From Acidimicrobiia bacterium (GTDB taxonomy: Bacteria > Actinomycetota > Acidimicrobiia > Spongiisociales > JAENVV01): a stretch of DNA of 32,305 nt. The position numbers were made by a program, and so were the translations under genes. This document shows, piece after piece, positions 15,636 to 23,503 of this stretch. The notes below the pieces were generated by a model that made no database searches, was not told the DNA's origin, and was given only the letters and a program-made list of their open reading frames with translations. The stretch covers positions 1-32,305 of the forward strand of contig JAENVV010000114.1 of NCBI GenBank assembly GCA_016650365.1, in the 5' to 3' direction. The first letter of the stretch is position 1, and each line of letters starts with the position of its first letter.

Positions 15636-15980
15636 TCAGTGACCACCCGGTACCGTCAGCGCCTGGCCGAGACCAAGCAAGCTGCTCGACAGATCGTTCA
15701 TCTGTCGAATGTCGTACAGAGTCGCCCGCACGTCTCCGCCAGGTGCCGTGTACTCCGCTGCAATATCCCACAACGTTTCACCTGACCCTACGACGTGCGT
15801 TGACGTTTCGCGCAATGAGCTTCCGGCCTGAGCTCCAGCGACAAAGATCAAAGACAGAGCGAAGAGAACAACGGCCAGCAACACGATCAGACGCCTCACG
15901 TTGATCCGGATCGGTGTGACGATCGGCTCGATGAGACGCACCATCGGTTGCCTATTCGGGGTTTGGGCTATTGTCATCAT
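15636..15980 (-). CDS. LysM-domain membrane protein, candidate SOS cell-division inhibitor (YneA/DivS/Rv2719c-like)
   Basis: 114 residues. A short cytoplasmic N-terminus leads to one membrane helix at about 30-52 (LIVLLAVVLFALSLIFVAGAQA). An extracytoplasmic LysM domain follows (HVVGSGETLWDIAAEY... RATLYDIRQMNDLSSSLLGLGQALTVPG), which binds peptidoglycan. Size, topology and position, divergent from lexA and upstream of nrdR, match mycobacterial Rv2719c and the analogous Bacillus YneA and Corynebacterium DivS, which delay division during DNA damage. GGAG stands 6 bases before the ATG. SOS control is strongly suggested by four LexA boxes upstream. The division role is inferred from synteny and has not been shown here. 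Confidence 0.85.
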   Translation of the reverse strand: MMTIAQTPNRQPMVRLIEPIVTPIRINVRRLIVLLAVVLFALSLIFVAGAQAGSSLRETSTHVVGSGETLWDIAAEYTAPGGDVRATLYDIRQMNDLSSSLLGLGQALTVPGGH

Positions 15981-16200
15981 CGCTGTCTCCTTACCTTGCC
16001 TCTGGGACCGAGTCCTGACTCGCCGGAGGCTTCCTGTGGCTCATCCATGACTGGCTGATTCACAACCTACGAACCCGGTGTGACAAAATCTCACCGGTCC
16101 GCCGGCTTCCCGGGTTCAGGTGCCTTTGCTGGTGCACCGTCGCTCTGAAAGCCCGAACACCCGCTTTGGCTCTCCATTCGCAACCGTGTAACGATGGAGA
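15981..16200 (-). other. Long, hairpin-rich leader of the LysM gene
   Basis: Over 200 bases separate the LysM start from the nearest SOS box and contain no gene. On the minus strand, GAACCC/GGGTTC (16071-16117) encloses CGGTG/CACCG, and GGTGC/GCACC forms another hairpin near 16119-16138. I considered a c-di-AMP riboswitch, but its conserved core is not visible. An untranslated leader is inferred only from spacing. Confidence 0.3.
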
Positions 16201-16202
16201 CC

Positions 16203-16216
16203 CGAACACGTGTTCG
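16203..16216. promoter_or_regulatory. LexA box 1 (SOS operator)
   Basis: CGAACACGTGTTCG is a perfect 14-bp palindrome matching the Gram-positive/actinobacterial LexA consensus CGAAC-N4-GTTCG. It is the box closest to the LysM gene. Confidence 0.9.
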
Positions 16217-16228
16217 CTCTCACTATAT

Positions 16229-16242
16229 CGAACGTACGTTTG
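16229..16242. promoter_or_regulatory. LexA box 2 (SOS operator)
   Basis: CGAACGTACGTTTG differs from the consensus at one base in the last half-site. Box 1 lies 26 bases to its left. Confidence 0.82.
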
Positions 16243-16251
16243 GTGTCAAGT

Positions 16252-16265
16252 CGAACATATGTTTG
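16252..16265. promoter_or_regulatory. LexA box 3 (SOS operator)
   Basis: CGAACATATGTTTG has one departure from the palindrome. It lies 23 bases after box 2, roughly two helix turns. Confidence 0.82.
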
Positions 16266-16295
16266 TATTCGGTCGGCGATGGCGGTAACGTGACG

Positions 16296-16309
16296 GGAAC
16301 ACATGTTCG
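16296..16309. promoter_or_regulatory. LexA box 4 (SOS operator), next to the lexA start
   Basis: GGAACACATGTTCG differs from the consensus at the first base only. It ends 11 bases before the lexA ATG, ideal for autorepression. Confidence 0.88.
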
Positions 16310-16320
16310 AAAGGATCTGC

Positions 16321-16959
16321 ATGAGCGGCGACATGGAACAGCTGAGCACCCGGCAAAAGGAAGTGCTCCAATTCATTCAGACCACGGTCTCCGAACGGGG
16401 GTACCCGCCTTCGGTTCGTGAAATCGGCGATGCCATCGGCTTGTCTTCTCCGTCGACGGTGCACAGTCACCTTTCAACACTCGTCAAGCACGGCTTCCTG
16501 CGACGCGACCCGACCAAGCCACGGGCAATCGAAGTCACCTCACACTCGGATGAGGAATCTTCGATGCCGGTCGGGCGACAGCGCGCCGTTCCCCTGTTGG
16601 GTCGGATCGCCGCCGGTAGCCCGATTCTCGCCGCCGAAGACATCGACGAGGTCATGCCCCTTCCGGAGTCACTCGTGGGTACCGGCACGCTCTTCATGCT
16701 TCAAGTCAAGGGCGAATCGATGATCAACGCCGGGATCCTCAATGGAGACTTCGTTGTCGTCCGCCAGCAGAACGACGCTCGGGACGGAGAGATCGTGGCG
16801 GCCCTCATCGACGGTGAAGAGGCGACCATCAAGCGACTCGAACGCAAGAACGGAGCGGTGATCCTGCATCCGGAGAATTCCGCACTCGAGCCGATGGTAT
16901 TCACCGAGGGAGTCGAGATACTTGGAAAGGTTGTCTCGGTCCTTAGATCAATTCCGTAG
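16321..16959 (+). CDS. lexA: SOS repressor LexA
   Basis: 212 residues. The N-terminal winged helix-turn-helix (LSTRQKEVLQFIQ ... PPSVREIGDAIGLSSPSTVHSHLSTL) binds SOS boxes. The C-terminal S24-type domain has the autocleavage site Ala98-Gly99 (GRIAAGSP), the nucleophile Ser133 (VKGESM) and the general base Lys171 (EATIKRLER). RecA filaments trigger self-cleavage and derepress the SOS regulon. I chose ATG 16321, with AAAGGA five bases upstream, over the in-frame ATG 16303, which lies inside LexA box 4. It probably represses itself, the LysM gene and recA (box at 22916). Its end overlaps the converging dapF end by 17 bases. Confidence 0.97.
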   Translation: MSGDMEQLSTRQKEVLQFIQTTVSERGYPPSVREIGDAIGLSSPSTVHSHLSTLVKHGFLRRDPTKPRAIEVTSHSDEESSMPVGRQRAVPLLGRIAAGSPILAAEDIDEVMPLPESLVGTGTLFMLQVKGESMINAGILNGDFVVVRQQNDARDGEIVAALIDGEEATIKRLERKNGAVILHPENSALEPMVFTEGVEILGKVVSVLRSIP

Positions 16960-17689
16960 TACCAGAGAACACGTATTCGGCGGGCCCGGTGATAAACGCA
17001 TCGGGCCCGTCCAGCTCTACTACCAACGGCCCTCCGATCAGCAGAATCGTGACCTGATCACCCGCCAAACCCGCCGCGCGAGCCGCCACCGCGGTAGCTA
17101 CCGCACCCGTTCCACAGGCGTTCGTCTCGCCAACTCCTCGCTCCCAGGTTCTGACCCGTATCCCGGCAGCCGTCGGTTGAGCAAATTCGACGTTCGTTCC
17201 TCCAGGGGTGGCTTGTTCGAGGTCCGAGCCCAGAGTCTCGACCGGGGCGACCCCGACATCTTCCACGAACGTCACGGCGTGAGGATTCCCAACAGAAACC
17301 CGACGGAAGGTCAGTTCGTGACCGAACTCTTCGCCGACCGCCGGCTGTCCAATCTGTACCCGGTACCGTCCGTCGCCGACCGGCGCGACTGCGAGAGCGC
17401 CGACCGCTGTGAGCACCCGGCCACCGGCCGGGTCGAGCCAGCCCTTGTCGATGGCGAATCGGGCAACGCACCGTAAACCGTTCCCGCACATCTCGGCCAC
17501 CGACCCATCGGCATTCCAATATTCCATTCGTACCTGGTTGTCGTCGAGGTTGGTGACGATGAGAATCCCGTCGGCTCCCACCCCGGTGCGGCGGTTACAA
17601 ATGGCGGCGACTTGGTCGGCGCTCCACGAAGCGGGTCCTTCGAAGACAACAAAGTCGTTGCCGAGGCCGTGCATCTTCACGAATTCCAT
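16943..17689 (-). CDS. dapF: Diaminopimelate epimerase
   Basis: 248 residues, slightly shorter than most DapF (about 270). It converts LL- to meso-diaminopimelate without a cofactor, for lysine and peptidoglycan synthesis. The N-terminal KMHGLGNDFVV is diagnostic. The two catalytic cysteines are Cys68 in MCGNGLRC and Cys192 in NACGTGAVA, and VGNPHAV and ERGVGET complete the site. The ATG at 17689 overlaps the miaA end by 13 bases, so it is the last gene of the rny-miaB-miaA-dapF series. The ribosome site is weak, consistent with translational coupling. Confidence 0.95.
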   Translation of the reverse strand: MEFVKMHGLGNDFVVFEGPASWSADQVAAICNRRTGVGADGILIVTNLDDNQVRMEYWNADGSVAEMCGNGLRCVARFAIDKGWLDPAGGRVLTAVGALAVAPVGDGRYRVQIGQPAVGEEFGHELTFRRVSVGNPHAVTFVEDVGVAPVETLGSDLEQATPGGTNVEFAQPTAAGIRVRTWERGVGETNACGTGAVATAVAARAAGLAGDQVTILLIGGPLVVELDGPDAFITGPAEYVFSGTTELI

Positions 17690-18591
17690 AGGCCCAGCTT
17701 ATCGAGTTGGGCACGAAATGAGTCGTAACGAACCACGGGGTCATCGTGCCAATCCAGCCAGACGATGCGTGGGTCCCGCCGAAAGAAGGTTCGCTGGCGT
17801 TTGGCGAGCGCCACCGTCGCTTCCCGGGTTTTGCCGACCGCTTCATCGAGACTGCTCTCCCCCGCTACATAGGCACCGAATTCCGGGTATCCGGTCGCCG
17901 ACCGGGCGGTAGCGCCAAGACGACCGGCCAGCGAGCGCACTTCTGCCACAAACCCAGCCTCGACCATTACATCGGTGCGGTCGGCCACCCGGCTACCGAG
18001 CGCTTCTGCGGCGTCAATACCAAAGCCGGCGAACGGGACCAGCGGTTCATAAGCAGCCACCGCCCTGGCCTCCGCCGTTACGGCCCTCTGGGAAGGGGTC
18101 AGACCGGTTATCTCAAGAATCTCCAGAGCCCGTTGTACGCGGCGGGGGTTCGCCAAATCGAGCACATCGTCTGCGTGGCAGTCGGCGGCCCGAAGGCGCT
18201 CCCGTGACTCCTCAGGTGGCAGGGCATCGATTAACTGACGGACGGCCGGGTCATGGGGAGGGAACTCGAGGGGATCAAGAAGCGCCCGGACGTGGAGACC
18301 TGATCCTCCCACAACGATGATCCGCCGGCCACCATGGTCCGCCAATACTGCCCGGGCCGCACTCTGGAAGTCGGCCACCGAGAAGGACTCCTCCGGTTCG
18401 ACAAGATCGATCAGATGATGGGGAACCTCAGCCTGTTCGGCCAGGGTTGGCTTGGCAGTCCCGATGTCCATCCCCCGGTACACCTGCATCGAATCGGCAG
18501 AAAGCAGGCAGGCACCGGTATCCCTCGCCAACCGGAGCGCCAGATCCGACTTGCCCGAGGCCGTCGGCCCGACCAAGGCAATAATGTTCAG
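17677..18591 (-). CDS. miaA: tRNA dimethylallyltransferase MiaA
   Basis: About 304 residues. It attaches a dimethylallyl group to N6 of A37 in tRNAs reading UNN codons. The P-loop GPTASGKS, the substrate-binding SADSMQVYRGMDIGTAK, GGSGLHVRALL and the C-terminal TREATVALAKRQRTFFRRD are all characteristic. The start is uncertain. No ATG or GTG gives a full N-terminus, and TTG 18576 would begin just before the P-loop and lose the first beta strand. CTG 18591 gives LNIIALVGPTASGKS, has GGGAG six bases upstream and overlaps the miaB stop (CTGA), so I prefer it. It works directly before MiaB in the same modification path. Confidence 0.92.
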   Translation of the reverse strand: MNIIALVGPTASGKSDLALRLARDTGACLLSADSMQVYRGMDIGTAKPTLAEQAEVPHHLIDLVEPEESFSVADFQSAARAVLADHGGRRIIVVGGSGLHVRALLDPLEFPPHDPAVRQLIDALPPEESRERLRAADCHADDVLDLANPRRVQRALEILEITGLTPSQRAVTAEARAVAAYEPLVPFAGFGIDAAEALGSRVADRTDVMVEAGFVAEVRSLAGRLGATARSATGYPEFGAYVAGESSLDEAVGKTREATVALAKRQRTFFRRDPRIVWLDWHDDPVVRYDSFRAQLDKLGLWNS

Positions 18592-19967
18592 ATCCGTCTC
18601 CCGATCAGGCTGTGCTTGCCGGCCTTGATGATCTCGACGTCGACGAACGTTCCCGCCGGATACATTCCGGCGACATGCACAAGCTTGCCCCCCCGAGTCC
18701 GTCCAGTCGCCGCATCGGGATCCCGTTTGGACGGTCCATCGATGAGCACTGACAGGCTCCTGCCAACGTCATTCTGATTGCGGGCAAACGAAATCGAGTC
18801 CTGTAGGGCTATCAACCGATTGAACCGCTCCGTCACGATCGCTTGGGGAACAAAGTCCTCGGCATAGTCAGCGGCGGCCGTCCCTGGCCTTGCAGAAAAC
18901 TGGAAGGTATACGCAGAGTCGAATTGCGCCTCTTGCACCACGCCAAGCGTCAGATCGAAGTCTTCTTCGGTTTCGCCAGGGAACCCGACGATAATGTCGG
19001 TCGACACTGTCAGTCCTGGCAGATGCCGGCGAGCAAGACGGAGTCGATCCATGAACCGCTCCCGGTTGTATCCGCGGTGCATTCTGGCGAGGATCCGGTC
19101 ACTCCCCGACTGGAGGGGCAGATGAAGCTGCTCACACACCGCGACGGTTTCGGCCATTGCGATGGCAACGTCCTCATTGAAATCAGCCGGATGTGGACTC
19201 GTGTATCGAACTCGCCTGATACCGTCGACTTCCCCGACTCTCCGCAGGAGATCGGCAAATATCGGCCGACGCTTGCCGTCAATCGCCAGATCGCGACCAT
19301 AGGTATTGACGTTTTGACCAAGCAGGGTCACCTCCACTACCCCATCGGCCGCCAGTTGGGTCACTTCCCGGATGATGTCGCCAGGTCGACGGGAAATCTC
19401 GATTCCTCGAACGGCCGGAACGATACAGAATGTGCAGGTGTTGTTGCATCCAATCTGAATGGTCACCCAGGCAGAATGATCGACTTCGCGTCGTACCGGC
19501 AGCGACGACGGCATCTCCTGTAACTCATCGACGATCTCGGTGATCGGGCCCCACTGTTGGGCCTGGTCGAGCAGGTCGACCACCCGGTCGAGATTGTGGG
19601 TGCCGAGGACCACATCGACCCACGGAGCCCGCTCCCGAACCACCTCGCGATCTTTCTGGGCGGCACAGCCACCGACGATCAGGGCCCGATGGGGGGCGTC
19701 ATCTTTGAGATGGGCCAGACTGCCGAGAGTCCCGTACAGCTTGTTATCGGCGTTTTCGCGGATGGTGCAGGTGTTGATGAATACCACGTCGGCCTCTTCG
19801 ACGCTCGGCGCCTTCGTCATGCCATCGGCCTCGAACAGTCCGGAAATCCGTTCCGAATCGTGCTCATTCATCTGACATCCGAACGTGCGCACAAAATAGG
19901 TTTGGCCCACCCGTGTGGGGATGCGGCGCTCTCTGACGCGCGGATTGGGAAGCAAGATTTCGCTCAT
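18588..19967 (-). CDS. miaB: tRNA-2-methylthio-N6-dimethylallyladenosine synthase MiaB
   Basis: 459 residues with three domains. The N-terminal methylthiotransferase domain has its 4Fe-4S cysteines at C31, C67 and C101 (TFGCQMN, NTCTIR, GGCAAQ). The radical-SAM domain has C174, C178 and C181 (GCNNTCTFC), plus LLGQNVNTYG and LPLQSGSD. A C-terminal TRAM domain (about 385-455) binds RNA. The enzyme adds a methylthio group at C2 of i6A37, the product of MiaA encoded immediately downstream. It starts 4 bases after the rny stop, so both are in one transcript. Confidence 0.97.
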   Translation of the reverse strand: MSEILLPNPRVRERRIPTRVGQTYFVRTFGCQMNEHDSERISGLFEADGMTKAPSVEEADVVFINTCTIRENADNKLYGTLGSLAHLKDDAPHRALIVGGCAAQKDREVVRERAPWVDVVLGTHNLDRVVDLLDQAQQWGPITEIVDELQEMPSSLPVRREVDHSAWVTIQIGCNNTCTFCIVPAVRGIEISRRPGDIIREVTQLAADGVVEVTLLGQNVNTYGRDLAIDGKRRPIFADLLRRVGEVDGIRRVRYTSPHPADFNEDVAIAMAETVAVCEQLHLPLQSGSDRILARMHRGYNRERFMDRLRLARRHLPGLTVSTDIIVGFPGETEEDFDLTLGVVQEAQFDSAYTFQFSARPGTAAADYAEDFVPQAIVTERFNRLIALQDSISFARNQNDVGRSLSVLIDGPSKRDPDAATGRTRGGKLVHVAGMYPAGTFVDVEIIKAGKHSLIGRRI

Positions 19968-19971
19968 CGGG

Positions 19972-21510
19972 CTAGCGAGCGTAGTCGGTTACCCGGAACT
20001 CCCGAATAACGGTGACCTGGATCTGACCGGGATACTCAAGATCAGACTCGAAGCGCCGCGAGATCTTGCGAGCGAGATCGCCGGCCAATAGATCATCCAG
20101 CACGCCCGGGTCCACAACGACCCGTATCTCACGGCCCGCCTGCATGGCGTAGACCTTCTCGACTCCCTCGAAGGCCATCGCAATCGTCTCAAGGCGTTCC
20201 AGCCTCCGGACATACGACTCGAGCGTCTCTCGACGGGCGCCCGGTCGGGCCGCCGACACGGCATCGGCCGCCTGAACCAGAATGGCGAGCAGCGTACGGG
20301 GCTCGACCTCATTGTGATGGGCCTCAATCCCGTGGACGATCGCCGGGTCCTCACCAAACCGCCGAGCAATCTCGGCTCCGATCAACGCATGCGAGCCCTC
20401 GACTTCGTGGGTGACCGATTTGCCGATGTCATGTAGCAACGCCGAGCGCTTCGTCGTGATCGGATCAACGCCGATCTCAGCGGCGAGCATCGCCGACACG
20501 TGAGCGGCCTCTACCGAATGTTTCAGGACGTTCTGACCGTACGAAGTCCGATACTGGAGGCGACCAAGCAGGGTGACAAGCTCCGGGTGCATTCTTGAGA
20601 TCCCCACGTCGAGCAGTGCCCACTCGCCAGCGTCGCGGATGCTTTGTTCAATCAACGCAGAAGCTTTTTCGAAGAACTGTTCGATCGATGCCGGGTGGAT
20701 CCGGCCATCTTCTACCAACATCTCCAGGGTATGTCGGGCAATCTCACGCCTGACCGGATCGAAGGACGACACCGAAACTGCCTCGGGTGTGTCATCGACC
20801 ACGAGGTTGACACCGGTGATCGATTCGAAGGATCGGATGTTACGACCGTCCCGGCCGATGATCCGCCCTTTCATGTCATCGGTGGGGAGTGCCACAACCG
20901 ACGTGGTGGTCTCGGCGACCACATCGGAGGCGAGGCGTTGAACAGCAGTCGTGAGAATTCGCTTGGCTCGACGATCGGCCTCTTCCCGGGCCTTGGTCTC
21001 CATGTCGCGCACGAGAATCATCGCCTCGCGCCGGGCTTCGTCTTCGACCTGAGCAAGCAGTTCGGTCTTGGCGAGTTGCGCATCGAAGCCGGCCAGGCGT
21101 TCCAGGTGGTGGCGGGCGTCTTCACGAAGGCGTTCCGCCTCGCCGCGAACCTGGGTGATCTCTTCCTCACGGCTAATGAGCATCTGCTCACGTTGGGCAA
21201 GGTTCGTGGCTCGTTGCTCAAGTGTCTGTTCGCGTTGGGCAAGCCGATCCTCGGACGATTTGGCTTCGATCCGACGCTGCTCGAGCGTTACATCTTCGCG
21301 GTCGCGATAGGCCTCGGCCTTGGCCCTTGCTTCTTGCTCGGCGGCCGACAGAGTCCGTTGGGCCTCAAGACGCGCTTCGGCAATGAGACTTTCAGAGCTC
21401 TCCGAGGATCCTTCTGAGCGGCGCCTGATCAGGGCGAACAAGTAGCCGATAAGCCCGGCAACTATCGCCGTCGAAGCGCCGATAATGATGGCGGTCGTTG
21501 GAGTATCCAT
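19972..21510 (-). CDS. rny: Ribonuclease Y
   Basis: 512 residues, the normal RNase Y length and domain order: an N-terminal membrane anchor (about 7-28), a long charged coiled coil (about 40-190), a KH RNA-binding domain with GRDGRNIRSFE (219-229), and an HD phosphohydrolase domain with NVLKHSVEAAH and LLHDIGK (H360, D361). It is a membrane-bound endoribonuclease that initiates mRNA turnover. AAAGG precedes the ATG. It lies downstream of recA on the same strand, behind a hairpin, in the position where many actinobacteria carry recX. Confidence 0.96.
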   Translation of the reverse strand: MDTPTTAIIIGASTAIVAGLIGYLFALIRRRSEGSSESSESLIAEARLEAQRTLSAAEQEARAKAEAYRDREDVTLEQRRIEAKSSEDRLAQREQTLEQRATNLAQREQMLISREEEITQVRGEAERLREDARHHLERLAGFDAQLAKTELLAQVEDEARREAMILVRDMETKAREEADRRAKRILTTAVQRLASDVVAETTTSVVALPTDDMKGRIIGRDGRNIRSFESITGVNLVVDDTPEAVSVSSFDPVRREIARHTLEMLVEDGRIHPASIEQFFEKASALIEQSIRDAGEWALLDVGISRMHPELVTLLGRLQYRTSYGQNVLKHSVEAAHVSAMLAAEIGVDPITTKRSALLHDIGKSVTHEVEGSHALIGAEIARRFGEDPAIVHGIEAHHNEVEPRTLLAILVQAADAVSAARPGARRETLESYVRRLERLETIAMAFEGVEKVYAMQAGREIRVVVDPGVLDDLLAGDLARKISRRFESDLEYPGQIQVTVIREFRVTDYAR

Positions 21511-21680
21511 GTGATCTGCCTTTCGGCAGCGCTACCAACCTGACAACGTCAGTTAAACGGTTTAACCCCGATAAACGGGTTACCCCGAACCCCCTCGATG
21601 CCGGATATGTCTGTTGGTCAGTAGTACTACGGTTGCGGTTCAAAATGTTGTATTCCGAGCCTCATCGTAACCGCTGGAAA

Positions 21681-21722
21681 GCGATCGCGGGGGAGATCTT
21701 TTGTGGTCTCGCCCGCGATCGC
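21681..21722 (-). terminator. Probable terminator after recA
   Basis: An 11-bp perfect stem (GCGATCGCGGG with its complement) extends by six more pairs (one G-U) across one mismatch to a 6-base loop, beginning 18 bases after the recA stop. On the recA strand it is followed by CTTTCC, a weak T-tract. It separates recA from rny. Confidence 0.6.
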
Positions 21723-21740
21723 CTGAATTGCGCCGGTGAC

Positions 21741-22808
21741 CTACTCAGCGGACGGTTCTTCGGCAGAGACCGTCGTTTCTTCGGGTGGAGTGGCTGCCTC
21801 AGGTTCTCCTTCAGCATCGGCACCTGTCAGACCTACCGCTTGAAGCACCCGATCTTGGAGTTGCATGGCGATTTCCGGATTCTCTCGCAAGAAGCGCTTG
21901 GCTGCCTCTCGACCCTGTCCGATCTGGTCACCATCAAAGCTGTACCAGGCACCACTCTTCTTGCAAATTCCCTGCTCGACAGCCACGTCTATGAGGCTTC
22001 CTTCACGCGAAATGCCCTCTCCGAACATGATGTCGAACTCGGCGAGGCGGAAGGGTGGAGCCAATTTATTCTTGACAATCTTGGCCCGGACCCGGTTACC
22101 GATACCCAATTGACCGTCTTTGATGGTCTCAATACGACGGACATCGATGCGGATCGACGAGTAGAACTTGAGCGCTCGACCTCCTGGAGTGGTCTCCGGC
22201 GAACCGAACATGACGCCAATCTTCTCTCGAAGCTGGTTGATGAAGATGCAGGTCGTCTGGCTCTTATGGAGGTTGCCGGTCAGTTTCCGTAAGGCTTGCG
22301 ACATGAGGCGGGCCTGCAGGCCCATATGGGAGTCACCCATTTCGCCTTCGATTTCGGCACGGGGAACGAGCGCCGCCACCGAGTCGATCACCACGACGTC
22401 AAGGGCCCCCGACCGGACCAGCGTGTCGGTGATCTCAAGGGCCTGCTCGCCGGTATCGGGCTGGGAGATGAGCAGCTCGTCGACATCGACGCCCAGCGCG
22501 CGAGCGTAGATGGGATCAAGGGCATGCTCGGCGTCGATAAAGGCTGCCAAGCCACCGTTCCGTTGGGCTTCGGCCACAATATGAAGTGCCAGGGTTGTCT
22601 TACCGCTCGACTCGGGGCCGTAGATCTCGACTACCCGTCCACGAGGAACCCCACCAATACCCAGGGCCAGGTCGATAGAGAGCGCTCCGGTCGAAATAGT
22701 GTCGATCTGCTGGATGGCCTTGTCGCCCATCCTCATGATGGCGCCCTTACCAAATTGCCGGTCGATCTGGCTCATGGCCATTTCGATTGCTTTGTCTCTC
22801 TCGGTCAT
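21741..22808 (-). CDS. recA: Recombinase RecA
   Basis: 355 residues. Walker A is GPESSGKTT (64-72), the Walker B region is [12 protein letters not shown], and the L1/L2 DNA-binding loops ([50 protein letters not shown]) are intact. The C-terminal tail is acidic ([17 protein letters not shown]), as usual. RecA drives homologous recombination and, as a filament on single-stranded DNA, LexA self-cleavage. AAGGAG stands 4 bases before the ATG. A LexA box lies about 110 bases upstream. No intein and no downstream recX are seen. Confidence 0.98.
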   Translation of the reverse strand: MTERDKAIEMAMSQIDRQFGKGAIMRMGDKAIQQIDTISTGALSIDLALGIGGVPRGRVVEIYGPESSGKTTLALHIVAEAQRNGGLAAFIDAEHALDPIYARALGVDVDELLISQPDTGEQALEITDTLVRSGALDVVVIDSVAALVPRAEIEGEMGDSHMGLQARLMSQALRKLTGNLHKSQTTCIFINQLREKIGVMFGSPETTPGGRALKFYSSIRIDVRRIETIKDGQLGIGNRVRAKIVKNKLAPPFRLAEFDIMFGEGISREGSLIDVAVEQGICKKSGAWYSFDGDQIGQGREAAKRFLRENPEIAMQLQDRVLQAVGLTGADAEGEPEAATPPEETTVSAEEPSAE

Positions 22809-22915
22809 GTTGCTCCTTAGAAGTCTGTCGGATTGAACCTGGATCGATCGGACCTGGGCCCCGTGATGACTACGGTACGTTTTGGGTGTGACAAATTTGT
22901 GAATCGAACATTACA

Positions 22916-22929
22916 CGAACAGACGTTCG
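22916..22929. promoter_or_regulatory. LexA box upstream of recA
   Basis: CGAACAGACGTTCG has both consensus half-sites (CGAAC, GTTCG) with correct spacing. It lies in the 143-base gap between thpR and recA, so recA has its own SOS promoter besides any read-through from cinA-thpR. Confidence 0.85.
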
Positions 22930-22951
22930 ATGTGGTGGATTTTCTTTTGGA

Positions 22952-23503
22952 TCACAGATCGATCGTATCGAGCAGTTCATACACCGGGGTTGCCCCACCC
23001 AGATGACTCCGATAGAGGCCCACCCCGGTGACCGCGATCTTGATGGGCGGTTCCGGCACATCGGCGAGCCACGGCCACACATTTCGCGGCGGCTGGATGC
23101 GGGTCAGGGTGAGGTGGGGCTGGAACGGTCGGTCTTCACCAGGGAGCCCAACCTCGACGGCCGCCATTTCGGCTGCCCCACCAAGGGCCATAAGCTCGTC
23201 CTCTCCGCGGGCGATCCCGAGCCACAAGACCGTCGCCTTGGTCGGTTTGGGAAATGCCCCGAGACCCGAAAAGGACATCCGGAACGGAACCGGCTTTTCA
23301 ACCTCGTCGAGAGCATTCAGAAACCGGTCGTAGGCCAACTCCGCCATGTCTCCCATATACCTGATCGTAAGATGCCAATTCGCCGGGGGCACCGGCTTGC
23401 CGGGCAGCGGTTCCAACACCTCCCCCAGGTAGGCCGCCAGGGCATGGCGGTTGTCATCGGACAACCCGACCGCCACAAACACCCGACCTACGGACCCCAC
23501 CAC
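22952..23503 (-). CDS. thpR: RNA 2',3'-cyclic phosphodiesterase (2H family, ThpR)
   Basis: 183 residues with the two H-x-T/S-x motifs of the 2H phosphoesterase fold, HLTI (44-47) and HLTL (130-133), each in the usual context (PPANWHLTIRYMG, FQPHLTLTRI). Members hydrolyse 2',3'-cyclic phosphate RNA ends and can ligate tRNA halves in vitro. The GTG at 23503 overlaps the cinA end by 16 bases; GTG at 23500 or 23485 are alternatives, since no clear ribosome site decides. The order cinA-thpR-recA suggests co-transcription, which is common in actinobacteria. Confidence 0.9.
   Translation of the reverse strand: MVGSVGRVFVAVGLSDDNRHALAAYLGEVLEPLPGKPVPPANWHLTIRYMGDMAELAYDRFLNALDEVEKPVPFRMSFSGLGAFPKPTKATVLWLGIARGEDELMALGGAAEMAAVEVGLPGEDRPFQPHLTLTRIQPPRNVWPWLADVPEPPIKIAVTGVGLYRSHLGGATPVYELLDTIDL

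Noticed and set aside
15981-16200. c-di-AMP (ydaO-type) riboswitch before the LysM gene
   Set aside because: The element is common before cell-wall genes in actinobacteria, but its conserved core and terminal motif are not present here; only generic hairpins are seen.
16303-16320. Upstream lexA start at ATG 16303
   Set aside because: It lies inside LexA box 4 and lacks a ribosome site, whereas ATG 16321 has AAAGGA at the right spacing.
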